Positions 48,601-60,943 of a stretch of DNA of 64,000 nucleotides are shown here, in pieces. Numbering within the stretch: position 1 is the stretch's first letter; each line of letters starts with the position of its first letter. Below the pieces are notes generated by a model. That model saw only the letters and a list, made by a program, of their open reading frames with translations, was not told the origin of the DNA and did no database searches. The DNA comes from Capitulum mitella (lineage: Eukaryota; Arthropoda; Thecostraca; Pollicipedomorpha; Pollicipedidae): NCBI GenBank assembly GCA_030062745.1, contig CP099849.1, positions 16,739,307 to 16,803,306 on the forward strand, in the 5' to 3' direction. Position numbers and translations under genes: made by a program.

Positions 48601-49970
48601 CAAAAATATTGGGGTAATCGGCGACGTCAAAACATAATCATTTATGCATGAAAGAAAACCATAGTTTAACGTTCTTTCCTGATTGACAACAAAAACATTG
48701 GGAGGAAATCTTGCCTTTATTGCCGGGAATGTTTAACCGTGGCAAGTTTAGGAAAATATCATTACATTCACCTTTATTCGTCTGGTGTGATGCGGCGCCC
48801 GATGGCTGGGGCCCGACGCGTGACGTCAGATCCGACCGGCCAATCGGCGATAAGTAAACGTAGGCTAATGTGTAGAAATGCACGAGGATTGGTTGCGGAG
48901 AGCCGTCCAGAAGTTCCTGAAATTCATGGGCGCAGGAACAGGGGGGGGGGGTCCGTGGGTGCCGTGGCACCCCCACTTTTCAAGAATGCTGAACATTAAC
49001 CCTATGGCAATGTATGGAAAGAATCGACTTTAAAATTGGCTTTGCTCCCTCCCCGTTTCTGGGACGTTTCTACGCTTATGCATGCAATACTCTAGAAGCC
49101 GAATTTGTACATAATGGCGGGCGGCTCAGTTAAGCTCAGTACACAGTGGAAGCTCAGTCACACTCAGTCCCGACAGCGCAAGACGGACGGAAAGCGGCTC
49201 GTGTCCGCATCGTAGGAGACTGACTAGAGAAACGTCGATCGCTTGGCGAGCGGATCGCACTGCATATTGCTGGCGAGAGTTGCGGAAGAAGAGCATGGAT
49301 ATCTTTCAACAGAAAATGCATGTTCTGACTCGTACTGAAAAGCAGATTGCGTTTTGAGGAATTCCTCACAATACAGATTCAAGAACCCGGAAATGACATT
49401 TTTATGGAAATAGCTTGCTTTGGTAAAAATCATGATTGCGATCGCTAGTTCAGCTTTAATATCTCGGGAAAGTTAGAGAATGCATAAAAATTCAAAATAA
49501 GATTCCTCCCTCACGCTAGATATTGAGACACTGATAGCGCGAAACAAGTTTCTGATAGAGCAGTAGCTGTTTTGTTTATCGGGCACGGAGTCCTCGGGGC
49601 GAATTCCAAACATTGGTTGTGCTATTCGACGAAGTTTAGGCATGGGACATTGGTGAACATTGCAGATATGACAAAGCCTCAGTGTCTGGTAATCTTTGTT
49701 GAATGTTTTGCTATGACCTAAACACAAACGACCAAGAAACGCTGTCATCAATGCAGACTGATTTCATTAGGAACATAACTTTTTCGTCGTCATGCAACAA
49801 ATGTAAATCGCAGGCCACATGGATCGTAGGAAATCGTTGTTGACCCCAAACAAAAGAAAACTATTTGAGGTAGCCCAGATGTATATGTAGACGCTTCTAA
49901 TCAGTGCCAACTTCCAGCATCTAAGACCTGGTTTATTCACATGAAAACAAAAGATTACTTTGGAACGCTC
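45641..49970. other. Mostly single-copy DNA; one palindrome and a possible decayed element
   Basis: A 20-bp palindrome-like site CCGATGATCGTGATCATCGG lies at 45705-45724. At about 47430-47520 several GGATTTGAATCC/GATTCGAA words occur, and an inverted match (GGCAAGATTCGA, complement at about 48490-48505) lies 1 kb away, hinting at a decayed element. A G10 run is at about 48941-48950. No gene recognised. Confidence 0.4.
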
Positions 49971-49974
49971 TTAA

Positions 49975-51181
49975 CCCTATTCCCGGAGGGCTAGCGTTAT
50001 GGCCGATTCCCGGCAGGGGGGATTTGGCCCCCCTGAGATCTCGAGAACTACTCCTCCGATCTCATCGCAAGAAATGGCAATCGATTTGCCATGATGTCAA
50101 CTATATTTTCCTATATAAAGAAGTCTTCAAAATTTTGAAATTAGTGAATATAAAGGGGCAAAAAAGTCAGAATTGGGGATATTTTTCGACTTCTTACATC
50201 TGCGCTGTTTATGGCCCGATTTTGATAAAATTGGCATGAATCGAGAGATTACAAACAGAACTTTTACCTCTGGTCCATATACATATTTCAAATTTTGAGA
50301 AGGTTCATAGGCGTTCGCAGGATTCCAAAAATAGGAGGATTAGTTTTTCAACAACTGAATAAACAAAAGCAAAAACATTTTGGGCTCCTGCTAGTCATGT
50401 TGCGCTAAAGAAGTACAAAAAAAAATACATTGTTTGTATAATGTTAGCATAGGCGGTGTCAGGGACATGAAAAGGGGAACTGTTATGGTCACATGTTCTT
50501 CAGATCAACTCTTGACCTTCGACCTTAAATGACCTCCAGTGATCTTAGAGTCACTTGTAATGATCTCTTGTGAATTTAATATTGTCTGTAAACGTTTTTA
50601 ATCATTTGAATTCACTCTATTTCAAAAATTCCATTTTACGACTATTATGATATAGGTATGGGCATTGACATTTTAAATCATAGCTCCGTGGCCCGACCTG
50701 ATATCAAGCTGAAACCAGATGGACAAGTATAGGGCACCCTTCTACGTCACATATATTCCGCGTTTGGCATTTTAGAACATAGCACCGAAATTATTATTAT
50801 AAAACCAAACTTTGACTTCCGACCTTGATCTGAACTTGTTAAGTGCCCTCAGGTGAACAAAATTACATTTGCATGTTGCCCAGCTATTTAGCTATACATG
50901 CATGTAGAGATTTTTTTAAGTTTTATCCTAAAAACGCACGTATCGGCAGTCATTTTCCTTTTACCCTTAACAGGGCCAAAAATGGTCTGAGGTACTTTCC
51001 AAAAACGTTGCCTGGCTCCGCCCCTCAGCAGAAAAGAATTTCAAAATTTTGTCACAGTATGCAGAAAGAATAGCTAGGAAATGTGACCAAGTTTCGTGAA
51101 GCTGCGTCAAAAAGCCTGGAATTGGTAAGCAAAGAACCTGAGGTGGGCGGATTCAGTCCCCCCCCCCTGCCGGGAATAGCG
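49975..51181 (-). mobile_element. TTAA-flanked non-coding element, copy 3 (reversed)
   Basis: A 1207-bp element with flanks TTAA (49971-49974) and TTAG (51182-51185). The plus-strand left end CCCTATTCCCGG and the complement of the right end CGCTATTCCCGG are inverted repeats, each followed by a CAGGGGGG-type run, so the terminal structure is best preserved in this copy. The body is the reverse complement of 36601-37740, and its right third matches 6352-6839. No transposase or other protein is encoded. Confidence 0.88.
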
Positions 51182-51185
51182 TTAG

Positions 51186-52030
51186 GAAATCTGAACAGCA
51201 TCCTAAAACATATAGACGCCGACATCACGGGGAACCTCACTTTTTGGGTTGGAGGTGCAAAACTCCTGTTGTGCCCTCCAACTTTGGTGCCTTTGACTGC
51301 ACTAATGTATGTATGTATCATATAATAAATATTACACGCATATATGCGTATACATGTGCATGTTTCGAATATGCATCTGTTGTAAATACATTGCATGTTC
51401 TCAATCAACAATGCCTGATTATTTGAAAGGTATGGAAATTTGCATGTCTCTACAGTACGTGCAGCTTCACTTAAACATCGTGTTAAAAGTGCAGTAAGTT
51501 TACTCCAATAAAATATTGAATTTCACGGATTAAAAACTTGCTGAATTTTATCAGAATTGTTGCAAACAATAAAACGATTCCAAACACGTACCCCCACTCG
51601 CCGGCGCATTGCAGATCGTCCACACATTCCATGATATTAAAGAGGAACGAGTATGAGCGATGGTGATAAGAGGAATTTCTTACAAAGTCGTGATTTATGC
51701 ACATGTCCTTGACAGTTACAGCTAAGTAGTAGGCCTACTACTTAGTTGTGTCTCAATTTGGCTTTGAGCCTATGCATCAAACAGAATACTTTTTACATCC
51801 AGCTTTTAATAATTTGAAACTGGAAACAAGTTATTGCTGTTTGCCCCGCGGGTTGTTCCATTCCTATACTGTCAGTAAATGCATTGCCAGCCTCCTTAGT
51901 CTATTATATACACCGTATGGTTTCTTAACTCAACGCAGAATATTACGCTCAGTTACAACTCAGTACTCCTCCTTGGCAGGCCAGGCGGTGCCCAGACGGC
52001 TGTTTTTTGGACATGATGTTCGCCTCCAGT
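51186..52030. other. Single-copy DNA, nothing recognised
   Basis: AT-rich, with a short palindrome around 51723-51745 (AAGTAGTAGGCCTACTACTT). No gene recognised. Confidence 0.45.
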
Positions 52031-52500
52031 AGTACCTGGCCGCCGGTGAAAACCGTTCTGTGCCAATGGCACGCCCCGAGTCGCGGCGAACCCCGCCCGC
52101 CGACTCTGACGCTCAGACTCACCGGCCGGTCCTGCGCCAGTCTGGGACTGCGAAACACAGACAACCGTGTCTGCGTGTCACGGGCGGACAGCACCGAGAG
52201 CTCGGCGGCAGACCGGCGTGACAGCCGGCTCTCTGCGCCCTCGGCGCTGTCCGGCCAAGCACGGTCCGTTGACAAGTAAGCGCTTCTGCCGGTTAGGAGC
52301 ATTGGTCGCCGTGTGCCAGATGGTCGGTACCGTTTGTAAAAGGAACCCAAGGAACCCCAGGGCCGACGATGTAAGCGCTGAGTGTCCGTTCGATTTGAAC
52401 AGGCCCCCTATCTCAGGTCACACAGCAGCCGGCCGGGGTCGTCGCTCGATGGCGACCCTAGCTCGCCCTACTACGGGCTGTGTACTTGTGCCCTCTTGAG
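52030..52500. other. GC/CpG-rich island
   Basis: Moderately CG-rich, with overlapping open frames on both strands (51949-52350 minus, 52007-52279 and 52167-52499 plus) and no recognised domain. Confidence 0.45.
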
Positions 52501-54400
52501 GGAATCTCGCTGGTCATCTCTGAACGGTGTGAGACAAAGCCATGAAACGTGGTGACTGCCAGATTTTCTGTGCGTACGGTGCAGTGAGTTCAGGTTTTTA
52601 ATTTTACCAGAGACAGATTCGTGGGAGGTTTTTGGGTGGGACGTTTTCACATTTTTAACAGCTTTAGAGACTCTTGCTCAAAGATACACTTTCTGTGAGT
52701 GTATCGACAATGTCATGAAAATCGCATCTTTTTATTGCGCAACAAAACTTTTTCTGCGGTGTGTCGTCTGTAATTTGTTGCTAATGAACCATGAAATAAT
52801 CGTGTAAATAAGCCTAAAAATTGGAAAACAGTTTTTGTTCTGAACATATGAACAAAATATACTACGAGCAGATAAAGAACTGCGTGTGCACAGGCTTACC
52901 ATCTAGTGGGAGAATTATGGTTATACGTGTTCTTAGATGACAGACTGCCATATCGGACAGTTATATGGCACATACATATACGGAGAAATAACTTGCATAT
53001 ATGTAAGTCATTTTTCCATACGACGTGAAATGCAAGAACCGCACCGGACTGGATTGTGATTTACTACCTATAATATTGTAAAACCCACCTATGGACTCAC
53101 ATTATTTTTACATATCTATTCTTTCTTAGGTTCGTATTAGGTACGCATTTATTATGCGTACCTAATATGCGCTGAAATTATAAACCAGGCGCTTTAGCTG
53201 ACATTATACCTCACCATTGTCATCCCTTACCCAGCATCGCTTGTCATTCGCAAATGGTTCAATGTCGCCTCCGACCCACATCCACACTGTGATCCGGCGT
53301 GCCCCCCCCCCCGCGTCGAAACGTAATCGTCGGACAAAAAAAAAACTGCTACGTCCTCTCCCTTAGCCCGTCGCAGTTCAGTGCTCCCATATCAGTACCC
53401 GACAGGTGTGAACTCGTCGGTTTGGTTGTGTCGTGGGTAACTGCGTCGGTGACACACTTTTTGCCTGAAATGAAGACCCACACCACCGTGAAAGTTTTCT
53501 TTTCGAGTCTGCAGAGCTCAAGACGAATAGGTTTTCTACCAGGAAGGATGGTCTGCATTACTTGATTAAAGTCAACACGGTCCACAAAAGTCCAGACTGG
53601 CTCTGTCCCAGAAAACGTGACGAAGATGAAGATCGGTCCTCTGGACAATGCAAGATTCTTCACTCTGATAGCAACGAGCTCTCTGGCTTTTCATATCCAG
53701 CAAACACGCATCTGACAGTCTACAAAGGTTGACAGAGTTCACTGTGGGTAACTGCGTCCCTAAGTGGTTCTGCCTAAAACAGAACTGAAAATGCCAACAT
53801 GGTCCAGCCAGCGTGCTGCACAGTGTTCAGCTGCTACAGAACCTGCGCGCTGAGACAGCAGTCGTGGTCCAGCTAGTAATGCAGAGAAACAGTTACTGGT
53901 GGCGTTCAGAAGACGTATTACTCGCGATGGCAGCTGACACTGCCAGCGTCGGCCTGCGCCGCAAAGCATAGGTTGACATCGAACAAGATCGTCAGTTAGG
54001 TTGCCGGCGGTGATATGCAGGCAAACAACATCACGGAACTGTTTGATTGGTCAAATGAGGCGATAACCGAGTCGCCCTTGACGCGAAACCTGTTTGATGA
54101 CGAAAGAGCCAATATCGTCACTACTCCTTTCGTGGTGCCGGCATACCTGCTGCATGCGCAGGCGACGGTAAGGAGGGTGAGACCTCTTCGGTGAGATTTA
54201 GCGTAACATGGAAAAATAGAATCAAATGGAAAATAAAATGGAATGGGCTTAGCCGAATGTCGGAAGAGGATTGCCAAGCCGGAACCGCACAGGGGGGCCG
54301 CATGCTTCATGAGACGAGTTCAAGCGTATTAAGCAAGCGATGACTGGTGTGAACTCACCTTGTGTAACGTCCCGGTAAAATGAAAGGAGTAACGTTGTGG
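52501..54400. other. Single-copy DNA, nothing recognised
   Basis: A C-run at about 53302-53311 and an A-run at 53336-53345. No gene signal. Confidence 0.4.
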
Positions 54401-54518
54401 TCTCTTAGCATCTTTAGAATGTACTTCAATCGACTGTGATTTTCCGTGTGTCGCCTCTGTCTCTTAGCATCTTCAGAATGTACTTCAATCGACTTTGGTT
54501 CTCTCCGTGCCAGCGACC
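54401..54518. repeat. 59-bp tandem duplication
   Basis: TCTCTTAGCATCTTTAGAAT at 54401 recurs at 54460 (one mismatch), followed by the shared GTACTTCAATCGACT. The second half of each unit is more diverged. Confidence 0.9.
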
Positions 54519-57500
54519 TGAACCGTAGGCCAACGATTTGTTGAAGTAGCCAAATTTCCGTAATGTGTCTTATATTCCACTTTGGTAGGCCAATGCGTTC
54601 TGTTATTCCATCCAAAATTGCTTTGTATGCTTAGTGCGCGTTCGTGACGCTTACACACGAGCCTTATTCTTGTTGTTGGGTTCCCAGGCTAACTTAATCT
54701 GTCGAGGATAGAGAATGTCCCTTGATACAGAGCGATGCAATAGTGCGCGTTCACTCTTCATTTGAGCAGACCCAAAACAATTCATTCCGCGCTCGGGCGC
54801 CACGTTCACGGTCACTATTCACGGTTCACGGTCGTTGTTCTTTTTTTCAGCAGCGGGCGAGCCGTTGTTCAGCGGTGTAACGAGGGCCTGTGTCATCTAA
54901 TCCGCCTCGCAGGATCTGCATCTGACGACTCAAAGACTTGACGAGCAAGACGGCCGCTGCGAAATGAGTCGAGGAAGGAGCACTTGTGCGTCATAATGGA
55001 GCCGGATTCTCCCTTAAAGCTCCGGAGTAGATCTATCCGGATCTGGACACCAAGATGGAATTGAACCAGAAAGTGTAGAGAAAGGGGATTAATACTGCAC
55101 GCGTATAAAATAACGCGGTGAAAGATATTCAGTGCAGACGGATCATGACATGACATGATCATGGACGGATCATGATCATGATCATGACATAACTGATTAA
55201 GAGGGAAGAAAGTATTGATTGGTTTTGTCAGTGGAACATCATTCAAATGACATCTCATATTTTCTCTCTCACGTCTGATGTCATATCACCCCGTTTACAG
55301 CATTGTGTTAGTGGCGTATTTGTTTATTGCTGGCTGCCTTGTCAGTCTTCCTTATCCACAAGCTGCATGCCCCAGATCGCTAAAAGCAAAATTGTTTCGT
55401 AACAACAACACGTAACAAAATCGTTACGTGACAACGTCCAAACCCTCCACCGTAGGGAATCAATTTTCACTTGATAGTCGAAACAACCGCTAGGCATTCA
55501 ACCAATTTTTGCTGTGTCTGGGCAAGCTGTTCAGCAAAGCTTCACCCGTTGAAAAGAAAGTTTATGTTGTTCTATCAAATAATCATATGCATTATCTGTA
55601 TCGACACCCAATGACAGCAGAGGACGTGTGAAGCTGTTCACCTTAGAAATATTACATGGGTTGGTTTTTCTGGGTAATTCAGGGGGAAGTTTGTGATGCC
55701 AGGGGAACTGAGTTAAAAGGGAAGGACCAAAGATATAGAGGATTCTTCATGGCTTCGAGAGCGAGATAAGGGAATATTTCCCCGTGTGTAACTGAAAAAC
55801 CGAGCGACAAAGGACCGACGTTTCTCAGGAACACGCATGGAAAAGATTTCCTTACCTCGCCAAATGAGACTTGAATATTTTTTCATCTTCCAATTGGAGG
55901 TTGACTGATCGGTGTGCACTATTTCTTTAAATAGCTCCTTAGGCACTTTTCCAGCTAAAATAGCAGTATCTCGGAACTGCGTTTCATAAATCCGCATCAC
56001 CTTGCTTGTACAATTCGATCACACACTCCAAGAATAACGTACAAGGGGTGTGGATTCCAAATATATATTTGACAATACGGTAAATTTGCGACGTTCATTT
56101 TTCGCGAAATTCAATTGGCGTTATCTTTGCATCTCAGAATAGTGTTAAGACAGTGGCATTCATGCAGTGATCACTTAGTGGAAAATCAACCTCTAGTAGG
56201 GAGATATACATTGGCATAGATTGCAAAGTGTTCTATTTTATATCCTGTGGCAAGGCCTGGGATATCAGAAGGATGCTCTGAGCAATGGATCCTCTCGCAT
56301 ACCTGGCCGGCATCCCAGTGAGAAACAGCCAGGAGACACTTCTTGCTCGCCCGTTGTTCTCGCACGTTTGAAATGCATGAGTTTACAGATCTTGTTTACC
56401 CCCACATTTGATAATGTATGCCTGTGTGGAAGACGAACGCAGATGTGAAGAGATACGGCACCAGTCCAAGACTCCACAATTCGAAACAGCGTAAAGCAGG
56501 CTCAGGCAGCTCCTGTGGTCTTGCCCTGGCTATGCATTTGCTGGAACGCCGGAAGTCTGCTTGCAGGGCGGGTCAAAGGAAATAATGTTAATTATTTGCT
56601 AAATATAATGCTACTTCAGTTGTAAATGCAATACCATTCCTTTTCGCAACAAGGTTTCTGAATCAGTGTGAACAACCCATGCACAATTACATATTCACTC
56701 AAATGTCTTAATCGTTCCCACAAATCACTTTTAACGTGAAAGTGCTTTTACATATTCTGAAGCACCAGTGTGTCGACGTCCAAGTAACTGAAACGAAACT
56801 TAGCGAAATCATGAATTGTCGTCGTCTTCATGAGGAACTGCGGGGTGATGTAGAAAATGAGTTAAAAAAAAAAAACAATCCGGGAATCTCATGCCTTCCT
56901 TTATATGGCATCTTGTCATTTTACCTCATCCTTTCAGTACCATAAATGGTGTTGTCGCCCCCAGTGAATGTTTCGCTTATATTCTCGTCTACAGATCCTT
57001 TCACCAAGTCGTATACACTTTCAATACATTAACCTGACGTAAGTGTTCCTCTTATAAGACCGATCCATAATGCACGAAGTGATGTGCCGTATGAAGCTAT
57101 GGACTAAGACTTAGTTAAAAAATGGCCTATATTTGGCATTCCCGCCGACGACCACTTGTGATCGCACTGTAATCCGCCGGTCAGTTTGCTTACAATGTGC
57201 GTCCATGAAAAGTTTCTTTCTGCGGCTCGCGGAATTTGAACAAACTAACTGCCGAATGACCGGCCGAGCCCTTCGAGAACTGATTTACTTGCTCTGTGTC
57301 AGGCCAGCATTGGCAGCAAGTCACCATCCTCTCAAAAAATCGCCAGTAACTTCGCAACGCGTAAACAAGTCTGTCAGCACCAAGACTTCGTTTGCATTAG
57401 CTGCAAATGCTGTGAAGGTCCCTCGGTGTGGGATGCTGCGGATGGGTGTCACCTTAAATGCGTAAAACAAAGGTAAAAGAGCAATCAACTTCGCTGCTAG

Positions 57501-59504
57501 GACGGTCACAAGTACCCGGTGCAACCACCTCACGGCTCCAACCTTGCGCTGTCTGGGACGGCGGTGTATTGACGGCTGGTCAGGCAGAGCGATAAGGTAA
57601 ACGATGCAAGGCGCTAAACGATGACAGCATCCCATTTCTCCGCGCTCGTCGTTTCAGGGGCGCTGTGCCGTCTCGGTAAATGAGACCCACTCGACTGCAG
57701 CCGGACTGCGGGCTCTTGGCCGTGCCGAGGATTTCTGCGTATTGAGAGGCGGCCGCGCGGAACCGGCTGCCTTTCATTCCAATGCAGCCCCGCGCACGTC
57801 ATGTTTTAACCGTCTTCCGTGCTCCTGTTCGGTATGTACGATTCCGTGCTGGGGATGGATTCTGCCACGTGATCTCGAAAAGTATTGGTCCGATTTCCCA
57901 GCGGAAAACGGCGTAGGATAGCCTTAAGCCAGATCCACATTTCTAAACAAAGATATTGAAAAAATCGAAAAGGGGATAGGACGCCAGAACGCGTGTATAA
58001 ATAAGGGTTTGGCTGCACGATCTTTCTGGCCTCATTTCATGGCCAATTTTTTTCTCCTTTATGCAGTTAATAGGTCTGCCACATAGGTAAAGAAGTCGAT
58101 TTTTAAAATTCATAGACGTATCTAGGGCACATAAAAGACGGCATGAGTTTTTGGGAAATGCTAATACGTTCTGCAGCATATTTTGAGCCTGGTGAGGTTA
58201 TTTGTGTTTAGAAAATATTTCCATGCGTGTCACATGCCATATTATGAACACATTGTAAGTGCTCATAGGCGAATCCAGTTACCAGAAAAAAGTCAAGAAA
58301 TTCACGATGATAGCTGCATTTTATTCCGTAAAACGAGTCATAATTTCGAGGAGTGAGAAACGAGGAAGTCAGGAGTGGAATAAAGAATGGAACCAGGGAC
58401 GAGAAAAAATAAGATACCCCTTTACATTACCTAAGAGCCGCCTTTGATTTCCATTTTCACTGAACTATATAGCATTTGATCGTAATATGTGGAACTAGCA
58501 AAACCGATCACTCGGATCCAGATGTCTGTTACGCCCACTGAACATGTTATCGGACGACTTATGCACCCCAACACCGATGCCTGGAGACGGCCCTGGCAGT
58601 ATATATAGGTGTTTGCGTGAATTAGGATAAATTCGTCTCTGTGACGCATTAGCATGTTTTAGTTACACAATGAGTCGTTAATTCTTGGGAATAAGAAGAT
58701 ATAAATGCCCCTTTTACATGGCCCTGGGTCCACTATTGATAAACATTTTTCTTAAAAGTATTTCGAAGTTTTAAGGTTACAGATATTTCGACCACTTGAG
58801 CTGTCCATGTCATTATAAAGGAAATAAAAAAAATACATGACCCAGAAAGCTCGATATTCCTAAAACATGCTTCTAAAAACGTCTAAGAGTCCATTTAAGC
58901 GTCAAATACATCAATCGTGCCGCAGTACCCCTAGGTGAATCATCTAATGTTAAACGATACTTCCTTTTCTAACTCTGAAATGGCTTACACCCGCGGACAC
59001 TGCTTAGGTCTTGCATCCGCCTTACGTCAGCCATTTCTTTGAATTTCGTGCGTTCTCCTTGAGCCCGTTCATTGATTAAAACCTAATCTTTCCAGAATAT
59101 TCGAAATGCAAAACGCCTCATAATTCATTTTATATGATATCATAATTACATCATCCCCTTTCACCATTTCCGTTCATAGGTAATACATAAGCAGGGCCGG
59201 TTTTCGCTTAGTATCTATCTATCTATCTAACTATCGGCCCAACACGTGGTGGGCCTCGTGACACCTGTGACGTAGTAACATGCTCGTCCTGTGAGTGGCC
59301 AGTGTTTAACGTCAAGAATATAGGTGGTGAAAGTGGAAGCTCTGCATGTCTGACGAATGAGCGAAGAACTCATTGGAAAGGCGAACTTGCAAAAGAAAAG
59401 CATTGAACAAAGAGGGATATTGGCGCAAACGAGGTCATCAATAGTCCAACTATCACGCCAAGCAAAAAACTCTGCAATGCATGTACAGAAATAAAAAACG
59501 ATTC
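54519..59504. other. Mostly single-copy DNA with small simple repeats
   Basis: Contains an ATCATG/CATGAC-rich palindromic stutter at about 55142-55190, an A12 run at about 56866-56877 and (ATCT)n at 59211-59234. A CCCCTTTTACATGGCCCTG word at about 58708 resembles part of the TTAA element but the match does not extend. No gene recognised. Confidence 0.4.
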
Positions 59505-59536
59505 CGAGTACGAGTACGAGTACGAGTACGAGTACA
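59505..59536. repeat. (GAGTAC)n microsatellite
   Basis: Just over five copies of GAGTAC. Each hexamer contains the palindrome GTAC. Confidence 0.95.
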
Positions 59537-59686
59537 CAACGAGTAGACTGGCCTCATCAGTATTCCTGGACTGATGAAGATGGCGAAAGCCAAAACGCTA
59601 GAAAAGATTAGCTTGTTAAATACGTGATTAAACACTCACGATACACACTTCACATGTGCTAGGATCTGACCTCAGTGCCCGGGCTC

Positions 59687-59728
59687 TTGCACCGTCTTGG
59701 CCCCTTATCAGGGGCCAAGACAGTGCAA
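59687..59728. repeat. Near-perfect 19-bp stem-loop
   Basis: 59687-59705 pairs with 59710-59728 with one mismatch (C against A), leaving a 4-nt loop TATC at 59706-59709. The core TTGGCCCC...GGGGCCAA is strongly GC-rich. No T-run follows on either side, so this is not evidently a terminator. Confidence 0.92.
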
Positions 59729-60943
59729 TTCCTATGCCGGAAATTCCGACTAATATAATAATAATTGAGCCCCACAATACTTCCCTAGGACACTGTTCAT
59801 AGCCGTGTATCCAGTGCTTTACAAAGGGAGAGTAAATTCGTCGAAGGGGCCATATTAAAACGGCTTTGACGGTAAAGCACTCATTAAAGTGCATGATATG
59901 TGATGAACTGGCAGCTCATAATAAATTCTGCCCCATGGTTCAAAATCCGTTTCCAAAAATGACAAAAGTAGTGCAAAGGGCTTTAATAAGCCTGCTGAGC
60001 ATTGTCCAGATAAAAAAGCCTGCCATTGTTCGTCTCATTTTTGTATGTTGTTTCCATATCTTAAAGTCCTGGTATGATCACAAACTCGACCGATTCAATG
60101 GAAGTACATGCCATTTTTGCGTTAATAGATCCGTTAATTATGAACAGTTCTCAACATCAGTCAATGCCATTAACTGTAATTACCGAGATGAGAGGGAGTG
60201 CTGTCAAAACAGTTCTGACGGCTGTAGTCATCGATAGATCAGTCCGCTGTTACGTTTACGTTATGGCCAGTAGGAACCAGTTTTTGCATAATGCCAGTAG
60301 TCTCTTTGGAGTGACTGTTATTTATGGACTTCGGAAATCTTCGCTCGCCTGGAACGTTGTCATCATCATGGCGTCCGCCTTCGGGAAACTTCTTGCATTA
60401 GTCTTTTTGAATGAATTCATTGCCGACTGAATTAAGCGTCTGTAACGTTAGACTACATTACCACCGACTAACCGTGCGTACACCATTCATCGTGCTCATC
60501 AGCGGCGGAACGCTTTCCAGCAACAGGGACACGGTCGCGAAGCAGCAGTTCGCTCTAAATGGCATGAAAATTGGTTTATTTTGGGGATTTGACCGGAGGC
60601 ACTGTGACCCAGCGTTTAACACGTTTCGCACTCGTGCCTCTGCGCTATTAGGCGGCTGGGGAGCCAGAGACTGCGGGGAGGAAACGACTGCAGTCCAGAT
60701 GGGCGCATGTGAAATGCCTGACGTCGGCGTAGCGCCCAAAACCGCCGAAAACAGTACACCTCTTTCAACCGTTGGACTGGGACCGCGGGAACCATCTCAG
60801 TGACCAGACGGCGACAAAACGCCGAAATATAACGCGAAACGGTCGGCCGCTAACGCAGCTCGCAGGAGCCTGGGGGTTTCGTGACGTCACACAACCCCGG
60901 GTGTGTTTCAAGGTCACTGTGCCTTCCGGCGGGTAAAGGGGTG
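59729..60943. other. Single-copy DNA, no gene recognised
   Basis: Two overlapping plus-strand frames, 59866-60237 (123 residues) and 60074-60430 (118 residues, hydrophobic patches), have no domain I know. I treat them as chance. Confidence 0.35.

Noticed and set aside
55142-55190. A third copy of the CATGAC-ended MITE
   Set aside because: It is a local ATCATG/CATGAC stutter with none of the element's other sequence.
58700-58800. Fourth copy of the TTAA element
   Set aside because: Only one word (CCCCTTTTACATGGCCCTG) matches; similarity does not extend on either side.
59687-59728. Rho-independent terminator or Helitron 3' end
   Set aside because: There is no T-run after the stem, and no CTRR within about 12 nt of it.
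59866-60430. Two overlapping plus-strand frames with hydrophobic patches
   Set aside because: They are on different frames of the same DNA, have no recognisable family, and lack splice or start context.
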